Shown piece after piece: positions 16,890-26,196 of a DNA stretch of 36,159 nucleotides. This DNA comes from Methanosaeta sp. PtaB.Bin018. GTDB lineage: Archaea; Halobacteriota; Methanosarcinia; Methanotrichales; Methanotrichaceae. The stretch lies in contig MVQH01000078.1 of the NCBI GenBank assembly GCA_002067755.1, positions 1-36,159 on the forward strand. Reading direction: 5' to 3'. The first letter of the stretch is position 1; each line of letters begins with the position of its first letter. The position numbers were made by a program, and so were the translations under genes. Under the pieces are notes generated by a model that searched no databases, was not told the origin of the DNA, and was given only the letters and a program-made list of their open reading frames with translations.

Positions 16890-18200
16890 TCAATTTCCCT
16901 TTATTCTCTTTATAAATCGTCTCTTCTTTTCTACAGCATTCCTGGCTGCCAGGTCAACCAAACGGGTCATCTCAGCGACGTTGCGTTGCGCATCCTGGCC
17001 AATGGCCTTTTTTATGGGCGTGTAAGCAGCTTCCCTGAACCTCGGCTCAAAGTCGACGAAACGCCCATCCATATGCAGCTGCGCTCCTGTGCCCTCCTCG
17101 ACGTAACCTATCTCGTCAACTGCCACCCCGGCACCACTAATTGTCTTGGAGATCTTTTGCGCCTCGTCTGGCGGGGCGATGATGAGCAGAGCATCGATGG
17201 AGACGCCCAGATAATCTATTTGCAGGCCTTCGAGCATCTCAAGGACTCGCGAATTTACCAGACGCCGCATGCGCTCCTCCTCGAAGACGAGCTTTACTTT
17301 GGCTGTGTAGGAGATCTCCTTGGCGTCGCCGCGAATGCCACCATTTGTCACATCGGTCATGGCATGGATTGCCAGATCCTCTTTTAACAGGGCTTCGCAT
17401 GCCTCCAGGAATTTGATGTTGAGCGTCTCATCAACGAGTTCATGCATTCCATAGTAAAGAGCTGCAGCGCAGACCGTCCCGCCGCCCGCGCCCTCGGTCA
17501 TCATGATGACATCCCCCGGCCTGGCTTCTTTCCGAGCTGCCAACCTCTGGGAGACGCCCACTGCACCAACGCAACCTGTGAGCCGATCGCCGATGACCAT
17601 ATCTCCGCCGATGCGCAGTGTGCTGCCTGTGATGAGCGGAACCTGGATGAGCTCCGAGACTGTGGCGATGCCCGCGAGGTGATCGAAGAGCTTGGCCACG
17701 TCACCGTCGTCCGCCAGGTGGATATCCGACAGCAATGCCACCGGCTTTGCGCCCATGACGTAGATGTCGCGAAGAGCTGCGCGGGTCACGTGAAATCCAG
17801 CCAGAAAGGGATAGTCGCTGAGCCTGGAGTGCATGCCGTCCACTGTCACAACTATGAATTTGTCGCCTGCCTTCACCACCCCAGAGTCGTCCAACTGGCG
17901 AGAGTCGACGACTGCACTCGTCTGGCCGATGACCTCTGCAATCTTTTTGTGAGTGTAAAAGTCGCCCGAGCCACGCGAGCCAATCCCAAAGTCGCCCATG
18001 CTGACCCCAACTGGATCCAGCTGGAAGACATCTCCCCTGGGATGAAGCGTCGCCACTGCCTCTTGCATGACTGCCCGAGCCAATGGCTCTGCCCGCTCGC
18101 GAGGGAGGCCTTTTACCTCTCTGATGAGCATGGCGAGCTTAGATTCGACCTCGGGATCGTTCCTCTTCAGGCCTCTCTTGGCAAAACCTTCCAGATCCAT
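16890..18200 (-). CDS. AIR synthase-related (PurM/HypE/SelD superfamily) protein
   Basis: The product of about 436 residues has the PurM-like N-terminal ATP-binding domain (IGSRGSGDFYTHKKIAEVIG, DDSGVVKAGDKFIVVTVDGMHSR, RDIYVMGAKPVALL). The C-terminal PurM domain follows (PGDVIMMTEGAGGG, HAMTDVTNGGIRGDAKEIS, LGVSIDALLIIAPP). It ends in a basic helical tail of ~60 residues ending RRFIKRIKGN. The superfamily activates amides, carbamoyl groups or selenium with ATP; this branch is an uncharacterised archaeal family, not purM itself. The ATG at 18200 is preferred over an in-frame TTG at 18209. It follows mutL by 30 bp. Confidence 0.8.
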   Translation of the reverse strand: MDLEGFAKRGLKRNDPEVESKLAMLIREVKGLPRERAEPLARAVMQEAVATLHPRGDVFQLDPVGVSMGDFGIGSRGSGDFYTHKKIAEVIGQTSAVVDSRQLDDSGVVKAGDKFIVVTVDGMHSRLSDYPFLAGFHVTRAALRDIYVMGAKPVALLSDIHLADDGDVAKLFDHLAGIATVSELIQVPLITGSTLRIGGDMVIGDRLTGCVGAVGVSQRLAARKEARPGDVIMMTEGAGGGTVCAAALYYGMHELVDETLNIKFLEACEALLKEDLAIHAMTDVTNGGIRGDAKEISYTAKVKLVFEEERMRRLVNSRVLEMLEGLQIDYLGVSIDALLIIAPPDEAQKISKTISGAGVAVDEIGYVEEGTGAQLHMDGRFVDFEPRFREAAYTPIKKAIGQDAQRNVAEMTRLVDLAARNAVEKKRRFIKRIKGN

Positions 18201-18230
18201 GGCAGGCAATTATCCTGCCTGTAGAAAAGT

Positions 18231-19952
18231 TCATCTCCTGGCGAAGAGTCGCTCCAACTGATTCTGGTCAATTGTCACTGCCACCGGCCTTCCGTGAGGG
18301 CATGTGAGGGGGTTTTGGCATTCGTAGAGCTCCTCCAGCAGCCTTTGCATCTCAGCCATGCCCAGCTCCTTTCCAGATTTTATGGAGCCTTTGCAGGCCA
18401 GGAGCCTGAGGATCTCATCGCGGTTTATGGAGCCCTGGCCGACCTTGCCGACTGCGAAGAGGTCTGAGAGGATGTCGTGAATCGCCTCAGCGCTCTCAAG
18501 CCATTTGCCAAGAGCCGGAACAGACCTGACGCTGATTGTGTCTCCTCCAAACGGCGCAATCTCAAAGCCAATTTCGCTGAGCTTCTCATTCCAGGACTCC
18601 ATCAGGATTCTCTCGCTAGGAGAGAGGTCTATGGTGATAGGCACTGCAAGCTCCTGTCTGATCTTTCGGTTGATGTATCGCTCTTGCAGCCGCTCAAATC
18701 TGATCCTCTCAGCAGCTGCATGCTGATCGATGAGCATCAAACACTGCTCGCCCTCGGCCACGATGTACAAGTCCAAGATCTGACCCAGTATCTTAACCCG
18801 GGGCCTTCTCATTTCAGCCGCCCTTTCCTCTAAGCCGGATTTTTCATCCAGACCTAACTGCAATGGAAGAGTTACCTGCTCTGATCCTTGGGCAATCATC
18901 GCTCTGGACGGATGAAGGCTCACATGAGGACTCCGCTCGGGCGCTGCCTGCGAACCCTGGGCCCGTGCCGCAAGAGCCCCTGCCACTGCTTGCGAGAGTG
19001 CACTACAGATCTCCTCCTCTCGCAGCAGTCGGATCTCCCGTTTGGCAGGATGGACGTTCACATCAACCAGCTCGGGCTCAACCACCAGCGACAAAACTGC
19101 CACAGGGCTCTTTGCTTGCGGGATGATATTTCTGTAGGCGTCCCTCAGTGCTCCTGCCAGTGCCCTGGATGAGACTGCCCGGCCGTTAACGAAGATGAAT
19201 ATCCTATCAGAACTGCTCCTGGCGCTGAAGGGGTCTCCAGCAGTGCCAGTCAGACGCCACCCTCGGCCTTCTGCCTGCAGCGGTGCCATCGAGTTGAAGG
19301 TCTTCAGGCCGAAGATGCGCAGGAGGACGTCGTCCCAGCAGGAGGCTCTTGCAGACTTGAAGATCGTGCGACGTCCTGATAATAGCTCAAATGCGATTGT
19401 GTAGTTGATGATGGCCATCTCTGTAATCGTATTGGTGACGTGCACAAGCTCTGCCCCCCCGCCCTTGAGATGCTTTCGCCTGGCAGGCACATTGTAGAAG
19501 AGATCCCAGACTGTGATCGTGGTGCCCACTGCACAGCCCACGCCTTTTATCTCTGCTACCTTTCCAGCCTCCATTCGCATGTACGTGCCAGAAAGCGACC
19601 CTGGGATCCTGGTGCGAACTTCTACGCATCGTGAGACGCTGGCAATGCTGGCCAGCGCCTCGCCCCGAAAGCCTAGGGTCTTGATGCTCTCCAAATCCCT
19701 GGCATTGCTGATCTTGGAGGTAGCATGCTTCATGAAGGCCAGGGGCAGATCGTCTGGCTCTATGCCGCATCCGTCGTCCGTCACACGAATGAGGCTCGAG
19801 CCTCCATCATTGACCTCAACGATGATCCGTCTTGCTCTTGCATCGATGGAATTCTCTACAAGCTCCTTGACGGCTGAGGCTGGCCGCTCGATGACCTCGC
19901 CAGCTGCGATCTTGTTTATGGTGTCCTCGTCCAGGTGCTTAATTCTTGCCAT
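18231..19952 (-). CDS. mutL: DNA mismatch repair protein MutL
   Basis: MutL couples mismatch recognition by MutS to strand incision. The 573-residue protein has the GHKL ATPase motifs (NKIAAGEVIERPASAVKELVENS, VTDDGCGI, HATSKI, TLGFRGEALASIAS). Its C-terminal dimerisation domain contains the endonuclease motif DQHAAAERIRFE, which fits DQHAx2Ex4E, and a CPHGRP motif near the end. It is therefore the nicking type used by organisms without MutH. Its start overlaps the mutS stop by 14 bp, so the two are co-translated. MutS/MutL in Methanosarcinales is generally regarded as acquired from bacteria. Confidence 0.96.
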   Translation of the reverse strand: MARIKHLDEDTINKIAAGEVIERPASAVKELVENSIDARARRIIVEVNDGGSSLIRVTDDGCGIEPDDLPLAFMKHATSKISNARDLESIKTLGFRGEALASIASVSRCVEVRTRIPGSLSGTYMRMEAGKVAEIKGVGCAVGTTITVWDLFYNVPARRKHLKGGGAELVHVTNTITEMAIINYTIAFELLSGRRTIFKSARASCWDDVLLRIFGLKTFNSMAPLQAEGRGWRLTGTAGDPFSARSSSDRIFIFVNGRAVSSRALAGALRDAYRNIIPQAKSPVAVLSLVVEPELVDVNVHPAKREIRLLREEEICSALSQAVAGALAARAQGSQAAPERSPHVSLHPSRAMIAQGSEQVTLPLQLGLDEKSGLEERAAEMRRPRVKILGQILDLYIVAEGEQCLMLIDQHAAAERIRFERLQERYINRKIRQELAVPITIDLSPSERILMESWNEKLSEIGFEIAPFGGDTISVRSVPALGKWLESAEAIHDILSDLFAVGKVGQGSINRDEILRLLACKGSIKSGKELGMAEMQRLLEELYECQNPLTCPHGRPVAVTIDQNQLERLFARR

Positions 19953-22557
19953 CTCTTTCTCTCAGCTTCCTTTGGTATTTGGCCAAACTATTCAGGGCCT
20001 CGAGGGGCGTCATGTGATCCAAGTCGAGGCCCAGTATCTCCTCCAAAACAGGATCAAGTGTCTGGGGCTGCAATATTTTTTCGCTGCTTTCAGGAGCATC
20101 GAAGAATATGAGCTGAGTGTATCGAGACGATCTTTTCGTCTTCGCCTTCTTGGAGAGGGGCTCGATTATAGCCTCTCTTTCGATCTCCTTGAGGATCTCA
20201 TCAGCCCTTCTCGTCACGGTATCTGGCACGCCTGCAAGCCTTGCCACATGCACTCCATAGCTCTTGTCTGTGGCTCCTGGCACCACTGTGCGCAAGAATG
20301 TGATGCTGCCCCCCTCCTCCAGCACAGCGATGCTGAAATTCCGAACACCAGGCAGCACTCCCTCAAGCTGCGTCAACTGGTGGTAGTGGGTGGCAAAGAC
20401 TGCCTTGCATTTAATGCTGCTATGAAGGTATTCGGATATTGCCCATGCGAGAGACAGGCCGTCAAATGTGGACGTTCCACGACCCACCTCATCAAGAAGC
20501 ACCAGACTGTCGCGCGTAGCAGAGGAAAGTATGCTGGCAATCTCCATCATCTCAACCATGAAGGTGCTCTGGCCTGCTGACAGGTCGTCATAAGCCCCCA
20601 CGCGAGTGAATATGCGGTCCACGAGGCAGAGGGATGCGAATGAGGCTGGCACAAAAGACCCAGCTTGGGCCATGATCTGGCAGATGGCAATCTGCCTCAT
20701 GAATGTGGACTTGCCTGCCATGTTTGGGCCGGTGAGTATGATAAGACGATTGCGATCGTTGTCGAGATGCACGTCGTTGGGCACAAAGCCTCCGCGCATG
20801 TCCCTGTCCAGAACGGGATGCTTGCAGCCCCGCAGAGAGATCCTGCCTTCCTGGTTGAACTCAGGCTTGACATATGAGTTCTCTGTGGCCACGACTGCCA
20901 GTGCTACGAGCACATCCAGCTCGCCCAGGCCTGCAGCCCTCTGCAAGATCTCTTTTGCATATGCAGCAACGCCCTGTCGAACTTTTCCGAAGATCTCTTG
21001 CTCAAGCGCAATGGCCCGCTCCTGGGCTGAGAGGACCTTGGCCTCCATCTCTTTGAGTTCCGGAGTGATGAAGCGTTCAGCGTTGGCGGTTGTTTGTTTG
21101 CGAATGTAATTTTCCGGGACCAGGTGCAGATTTGCTCGAGAGACCTCAATGTAGTAGCCAAAGACGTTATTGTAGGCGATCTTCAGGGACTTGATGCCTG
21201 TTCGTGCTCTCTCTGTTCCTTCCAGGCGCGATATCCAGCCCTTGCCATCCCGCAGCAGAGAGCGAAGGTCATCGAGCTCTTGGTTGTAGCCATCCCTGAT
21301 CACGCCGCCATCACGTATATTGGCTGGCGGATCGTCAGCTATTGATCTTTCAATCAAAGCCACAACCTCGTCGAGCGGGCCAAGCTGACATTGCAGATCC
21401 TTGAGATAGCGCGCAGCAACGTCTTGAAGGACCTGGTATAACGCCGGAAGCCTTTGCAATGTGCTCTTCAGCACCACAAGTTCCTTGGGATTGACGATGG
21501 CGCATGAGACCCTGCTCATCAACCTCTCCAGATCTGATGCACATTTCAGCTCCTCGGCCAGCCTGGTCTGCAGCATGGCACTGTGGCAGAGCTCCTCCAC
21601 AGCATCCAGCCTTCGCATGATCAACTCTTGAGAGAGAAGAGGCATCTGAATCCAACGGGCCATGGCCCGAGAGCCCATTGGCGTCGACGTCCTGCTCAGA
21701 AACTCGAGCAACGTTCCTCTGCGAGACCTGTCCCGGATGTTCCTCAGGATCTCAAGATTGCGCAAAGTGACATCATCGAGCCTCATGAACTCAGAGCCCG
21801 AGTAGATGACGATGTCCTTCAGGTGGCCCAGGGCATCGAAGTGAGATTTGTGCAGGTAAGAGAGGATCGCTCCACAGGCGCGAGCCGAAAGCACCTTGTC
21901 CTCCAGTCGTAGCCGCGCCTCCCATCCTGGACCAAACTGGCCCTCCAGGGCCAAAGCCGCATTTTCCCATGAGAAGTGAGCCTCTTCCAGAACCTGCTGG
22001 CGAGTCTCTTCCCAGTTGAGACGGACGGGCGAGATGCATTCGCTTGGCCGGAACTTGGCCAGCTCTGACGTCAGCCTTTCAGATGGAATTTCAGTGGTCA
22101 GGAATTCTCCTGTGGATACGTCCGCGAATGCCAGCCCGATCCTGCCTCCATCTTCTACCACAGCTGCCAGAAAATTGTTGGATGACTCGTCCAGCATCGA
22201 GGGCTCGATGACGGTGCCTGGCGTTACCACGCGAGTTATCCTTCGCTTTACCAAGCCCTTGGCAGCCTTCGGATCCTCCACCTGATCGCAGATGGCAACT
22301 TTATGTCCTGCCTTGATGAGCTTGGCAAGATAAGCTTCAAGCGCATGGTATGGCACGCCAGCCAGCGGGATCTTGTTGCCATCGTCGTCCTTCTGGCGCG
22401 AGGTCAGGGTGATGTTCAGATCCCGAGAGACGATGACAGCATCCTCGGCAAAGGTCTCGTAGAAGTCGCCCACTCTGAACAGCAGTATTGCATCCGGATA
22501 TTGTCTCTTCTCTCTATAGTACTGCTCCATCAGTGGGGAGAGCTTAGTCGCTGACAT
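19939..22557 (-). CDS. mutS: DNA mismatch repair protein MutS
   Basis: MutS binds mispaired bases and small loops and uses ATP to signal MutL. The 872-residue protein has the mismatch-contact motif GDFYETFAEDA near the N-terminus (Phe-x-Glu wedge), then connector, lever and clamp regions. The ATPase follows with Walker A GPNMAGKST, YDDLSAGQSTFMVEM, Walker B VLLDEVGRGTSTFDGLS and the ATHYHQL loop. The length is normal for MutS1. It is the first gene of the mutS-mutL pair. Confidence 0.97.
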   Translation of the reverse strand: MSATKLSPLMEQYYREKRQYPDAILLFRVGDFYETFAEDAVIVSRDLNITLTSRQKDDDGNKIPLAGVPYHALEAYLAKLIKAGHKVAICDQVEDPKAAKGLVKRRITRVVTPGTVIEPSMLDESSNNFLAAVVEDGGRIGLAFADVSTGEFLTTEIPSERLTSELAKFRPSECISPVRLNWEETRQQVLEEAHFSWENAALALEGQFGPGWEARLRLEDKVLSARACGAILSYLHKSHFDALGHLKDIVIYSGSEFMRLDDVTLRNLEILRNIRDRSRRGTLLEFLSRTSTPMGSRAMARWIQMPLLSQELIMRRLDAVEELCHSAMLQTRLAEELKCASDLERLMSRVSCAIVNPKELVVLKSTLQRLPALYQVLQDVAARYLKDLQCQLGPLDEVVALIERSIADDPPANIRDGGVIRDGYNQELDDLRSLLRDGKGWISRLEGTERARTGIKSLKIAYNNVFGYYIEVSRANLHLVPENYIRKQTTANAERFITPELKEMEAKVLSAQERAIALEQEIFGKVRQGVAAYAKEILQRAAGLGELDVLVALAVVATENSYVKPEFNQEGRISLRGCKHPVLDRDMRGGFVPNDVHLDNDRNRLIILTGPNMAGKSTFMRQIAICQIMAQAGSFVPASFASLCLVDRIFTRVGAYDDLSAGQSTFMVEMMEIASILSSATRDSLVLLDEVGRGTSTFDGLSLAWAISEYLHSSIKCKAVFATHYHQLTQLEGVLPGVRNFSIAVLEEGGSITFLRTVVPGATDKSYGVHVARLAGVPDTVTRRADEILKEIEREAIIEPLSKKAKTKRSSRYTQLIFFDAPESSEKILQPQTLDPVLEEILGLDLDHMTPLEALNSLAKYQRKLRERDGKN

Positions 22558-22639
22558 CCTGGTCCATCATCCTTGTGTCTTCCTGATATTTTCCCTTTTT
22601 GAGGTCTCATTTCAAAAACTTCCAAAGTGGAGAAAGTGC

Positions 22640-23833
22640 TCATCTGATATCTGGGACCGATATCTGCTGCTGTTCATGCACAGCCAGCGTAAATAGCGTC
22701 ACTGCAGCGGCTATTGCTACGAATGCCGCCAGTGAGCCACTCAGGCCGTATGCATCGGCCGTGAGGCCTGCTATCAGCGGACCTGCTACAACGCCCAACA
22801 TTCGGGAGGTGTTGAAGATCCCATAGATCTCGCCCCGGCGGCTCTGACTCGTGATATCGGAGATAAGCGCCGCAGCTGCCGGGCTGCCGATCCCAAGGCC
22901 TGTGCCAAGGCCCGCATAAAGAGCTGCAATCTGAAGCAAGTCGCTTGCAGCCAAGAGCGCTGCGAAGGAGATGGCTCCTGCGAGACATCCAGCGAACATG
23001 AGTTGCTTTCTTCTTCCTCTGTCTGCCTGCCGGCCAAAGTAAATATTAGACAATGCCGTGCAGCCTCCGTAAGACAGGTAAATCAATCCAACATCTGTTG
23101 CTGAGAGCCCTAGCTGTGCAGCATAGCTTGGCAGCATGGTATAGTTGAAGCCTCCAACGATTCCAGCCCAGAGGACGACAGAACAACATGCGAGAAACGT
23201 GAGCTGATACCCTGGACCGATCAGCTGCTCCTTTGCCTTTTCGCTCTGGCAAGTGATCACGAGATTCTTCTTGTCCGGCTCTTGCACTTTAAGATAAACT
23301 ATTACGACGGACACTACGCCGAGCAATGCCCAGAAATAAAAAGGCGCTTTCAGGCCGTATAGGTCATAGAGAGATCCTCCCAGAAATGGGCCGAAGGCCA
23401 GGGCAGAGAAGAACGAGGCATTATACCAGCCCATGGCTGCCCCTCTCTCCTGGGCCTCGGCCTGATCAATTATCAAGGCCATGGCCAGCGGCCAGACTGC
23501 TGAGGCTCCAACGCCCCCTAAGGCCCTGATGAAAAGGAGCATGTAGGCATTGCTGGCATTGATGTAGAGTAGCGGCAGAAATGTAAATGTGAGAAGCCCA
23601 AGCAGGAGGATATTCTTTCGTCCCAGCCGGTCTGATCTGCGGCCGATGGGAACCTGGCTGACCAGTTGCACTGCCCCATAAATCGAGACTATGATGCCTA
23701 GCACCGTGTAGGAAGCCCCAAGATCCATGGCGTAGCTTGGAAATATGGGCGCGACCAGTGAAAATCCCAAGACAGCTACGAAAACGCTGAGATATAATGG
23801 TGCCTGGCGACCGAAATCGTGCTTGGAAATCAT
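22640..23833 (-). CDS. Major facilitator superfamily transporter
   Basis: The 397-residue product has about twelve hydrophobic segments and the MFS loop 2-3 signature GRRSDRLGRKNILLLG, repeated in the second half as GRQADRGRRKQLMFAG. It fits the drug:H+ antiporter-like branch (12 TM). The substrate cannot be told from sequence. The gene lies 11 bp downstream of the AsnC-type gene on the same strand, so that RAM-domain protein might sense a related small molecule. Confidence 0.85.
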   Translation of the reverse strand: MISKHDFGRQAPLYLSVFVAVLGFSLVAPIFPSYAMDLGASYTVLGIIVSIYGAVQLVSQVPIGRRSDRLGRKNILLLGLLTFTFLPLLYINASNAYMLLFIRALGGVGASAVWPLAMALIIDQAEAQERGAAMGWYNASFFSALAFGPFLGGSLYDLYGLKAPFYFWALLGVVSVVIVYLKVQEPDKKNLVITCQSEKAKEQLIGPGYQLTFLACCSVVLWAGIVGGFNYTMLPSYAAQLGLSATDVGLIYLSYGGCTALSNIYFGRQADRGRRKQLMFAGCLAGAISFAALLAASDLLQIAALYAGLGTGLGIGSPAAAALISDITSQSRRGEIYGIFNTSRMLGVVAGPLIAGLTADAYGLSGSLAAFVAIAAAVTLFTLAVHEQQQISVPDIR

Positions 23834-23844
23834 CCATCCCAGCT

Positions 23845-24099
23845 TTAAAACTTCAGCTCCATGCCAAGGATAGTCTCAGTATAAGACACTCCATTGATCT
23901 TTCGAATGCTGAGCACAGCTCGATTTAGATCGGAGATGCTCTCCACATCGGCGATGGCGATGAAATCCCTCTCGCCATAGACAGGAACGACCTCACGAAT
24001 TCCCCTGATTCGTTCCAGAGCATCGTGGACAGCCTTCTCAGCCCCAGGCTCGACGTTGATCATGATGAAACCTTTCAAATCTCGACCCCGCCAGAACAT
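23845..24099 (-). CDS. Stand-alone AsnC/Lrp ligand-binding (RAM) domain protein
   Basis: The ~84-residue product is a RAM domain only: GFIMINVEPGAEKAVHDALERIRGI, VVPVYGERDFIAIADVES, LNRAVLSIRKINGVSYTETIL. It lacks the helix-turn-helix of full Lrp/AsnC regulators. Such stand-alone RAM proteins can bind amino acids and modulate partner regulators. An ATG at 24099 is chosen; a TTG at 24102 or an internal ATG at 24063 are alternatives. Confidence 0.85.
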   Translation of the reverse strand: MFWRGRDLKGFIMINVEPGAEKAVHDALERIRGIREVVPVYGERDFIAIADVESISDLNRAVLSIRKINGVSYTETILGMELKF

Positions 24100-24140
24100 C
24101 AAGCTTTGATGATTGCAACTATAGTGTGTTTAGCACAGTA

Positions 24141-24611
24141 TTATTCTTTCGCCTGGATCATCCCTTTCAGCACCTCGATCTCCCTCTCAAAGCGATCCAG
24201 ATGCATTTTTTCATTTGCAAGCAACAGACAATGCATTGCTTCCTCCAATCTCCCCAGAGCAATGAGCACTACAGCCATGGATTCTAGATCAATCGCATCC
24301 CCGCCCTTCTGGAGCACAGTGTCGTATGCCTGCAGAGCCTCCTCCATCCTGCCAAGGCTGTGCAATGCTAAACCCTTGTTCCGAAAGGCATCCATATTTT
24401 CAGGGTCTAGGGCCAGTGATCGATCGTAGCACTCTATGGATTCTTCGGGGCGCCCCAGCCGATAGAGTGCTACACCTTTGTTATTCCAGGCCTCGGGAAT
24501 ATGCGGATTCATGTCTATTAAGCGCTCGAAGATCTCCAATGCCTCCTCATACTTCATGCGCTTGACCTTATCCATGCCCTTGTGAATCAGAACCTTCTCT
24601 TTGCTGTTCAT
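24141..24611 (-). CDS. Small tetratricopeptide repeat protein
   Basis: The 156-residue protein has about four TPR units, including AWNNKGVALYRLGRPEESIECYDRSL and AFRNKGLALHSLGRMEEALQAYDTVL, with no signal peptide or other domain. It lies 6 bp downstream of the DUF3467 gene and is probably in one transcript with it. Similar units occur in the TPR gene at 13776-14501, which suggests a shared lineage-specific TPR family. Confidence 0.85.
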   Translation of the reverse strand: MNSKEKVLIHKGMDKVKRMKYEEALEIFERLIDMNPHIPEAWNNKGVALYRLGRPEESIECYDRSLALDPENMDAFRNKGLALHSLGRMEEALQAYDTVLQKGGDAIDLESMAVVLIALGRLEEAMHCLLLANEKMHLDRFEREIEVLKGMIQAKE

Positions 24612-24617
24612 CGAGCA

Positions 24618-24962
24618 TCACATGTAGCCCTGGATCGATGCAGATTCGCTGGCTTTTACCTGACTGCCTTGCCCCTTGAGCGCCTCTCCCGGCCTCTTTA
24701 TCTCGCCAAAGAGCTTCTCGTAGTCCTTGATGTGACCGCCCAGCCAGTTGTAAAGCTCCTTGGCTGCCAGGGGAGACAGGATGAGCTCAGTCTCTATCGT
24801 TCTCTCCATGACCGTCAGGCTCTTTCCTCCTTCCACCAAGGCCTTGGGTGAGTCGTTGTAGAATGCGATTCTGAAGTCGTAGGGGCTGTGGCCACCGATG
24901 GCACCGATTGCATAGATCTGCTTGAAGTCGGGATTGCGCCGGATCTCTACTGAAACTTCCAT
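24618..24962 (-). CDS. DUF3467-like protein
   Basis: The 114-residue product shows a beta-rich N-terminal part (VSVEIRRNPDFKQIYAIGAIGG, YDFRIAFYNDS), then ETELILSPLAAKELYNWLGGHIKDYEKLFGEI. This resembles the DUF3467 pattern in which a strand ending LSP is followed by an A-K-x-L helix and a YE-x-x-FGEI end. The function is unknown. It is the first gene of a leftward run with TPR, RAM and MFS genes, and diverges from carA across 124 bp. Confidence 0.75.
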   Translation of the reverse strand: MEVSVEIRRNPDFKQIYAIGAIGGHSPYDFRIAFYNDSPKALVEGGKSLTVMERTIETELILSPLAAKELYNWLGGHIKDYEKLFGEIKRPGEALKGQGSQVKASESASIQGYM

Positions 24963-25086
24963 GGATGTTGAAGAGGGCTCATGCTTAAAAAAGATGATGT
25001 TAGATCTGGCTATCTCAGATGCCTGAGCGCAATTTCCAGCATCGAAATGTATTTAGGTGACTATTGCTTGTTGTGTTGCCGATACT

Positions 25087-26196
25087 ATGATTGGGGTCTT
25101 AGGGTTAGAAGACGGAACGCTGGTGGAAGGTTCCGGTTTTGGCGCGCCCGGCATTGTCTCCGGGGAGCTGGTCTTCACCACAATCATGTCCGGCTACGAG
25201 GAGGCACTGACAGATCCCTCCTATCACGGACAGATGCTGATGTTCACATATCCTCTGCAGGGCAACTATGGAGTAAGCGGTGACGATTTTCAATCCGACA
25301 GGATGTGGCCAGTGGCCATGGTATGCAGGGAGTACTGGGATCGCCCCACGCATCACCGCTCAGTGAGGACTCTGAATAAATTTCTGCTCGACGAAGGAAA
25401 GCCGGGACTTTGCGGCGTTGACACCCGAATGCTCACTTTGAAAGTGAGGACGCAAGGCGTGATGAGGGCGACGATCGCTGTGGGCGCGAGAGATGAGATC
25501 TGCGACCTTGATGTTGTGAAGATGGCCAGATCTCAGCCGGATATCTCTGCACAGGATCTCTTGGGAGATGTAACTTGCAAGAGCTCATATCACATCAAGG
25601 GCAGTGGCCCCCGGATTGCGATGCTCGATCTTGGCATAAAGAGGAACATACTGAGGAGCCTGTCAGCTCGCGGGTTCGACATTCATGTTCTTCCTGCGCA
25701 CGCCAGCATCTCCGACATCGAGGCTACAAGCCCAGAGGCCCTGTTCGTCTCCAATGGGCCGGGGGATCCACAGAGGGCTGTGGCAGCCATGGCTGCTGTG
25801 AAGCACTTCGCAGGCCAGATCCCAGTCTTTGGAATATGCCTCGGACACCAGATCATCGCCCTCGCACTGGGGGCAGATACTTTCAAGCTCAAGTTCGGTC
25901 ACCACGGAGGCAACCAGCCCGTAAAAGACCTGGAGAAAAATATCGTCTACATCACCTCCCAAAATCATAACTTTGCCGTAGTCCCTGGCTCAGAGGAAGG
26001 CACTGGCCTTGAGATCGTCCAAGTCAACACCAATGACGGCACCGTGGAAGGAATAAAAAGCGACGAATTAGATATACTGGCGGTCCAGTACCACCCCGAG
26101 GCCCACCCGGGACCGCTCTGCACCGAAGACCCCTTCTTCGCCTCTGTCAAGCGAATGATGAAGCGCAAAGTTCCTGCGGCTGGCGGGGGGCGATGA
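25087..26196 (+). CDS. carA: Carbamoyl-phosphate synthase small (glutaminase) subunit
   Basis: CarA hydrolyses glutamine and passes ammonia to CarB for carbamoyl phosphate, used in pyrimidine and arginine synthesis. The ATG at 25087 gives [22 protein letters not shown], the standard CarA opening; the frame extends 30 bp further up but without homology. The N-terminal domain has [20 protein letters not shown]. The class I glutaminase domain has the nucleophile Cys near residue 251 (FGICLGHQI), the HGGNQPV loop, and the His-Glu pair of [10 protein letters not shown]. At 369 residues it is a normal length. It overlaps carB by four bases. Confidence 0.97.
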   Translation: MIGVLGLEDGTLVEGSGFGAPGIVSGELVFTTIMSGYEEALTDPSYHGQMLMFTYPLQGNYGVSGDDFQSDRMWPVAMVCREYWDRPTHHRSVRTLNKFLLDEGKPGLCGVDTRMLTLKVRTQGVMRATIAVGARDEICDLDVVKMARSQPDISAQDLLGDVTCKSSYHIKGSGPRIAMLDLGIKRNILRSLSARGFDIHVLPAHASISDIEATSPEALFVSNGPGDPQRAVAAMAAVKHFAGQIPVFGICLGHQIIALALGADTFKLKFGHHGGNQPVKDLEKNIVYITSQNHNFAVVPGSEEGTGLEIVQVNTNDGTVEGIKSDELDILAVQYHPEAHPGPLCTEDPFFASVKRMMKRKVPAAGGGR

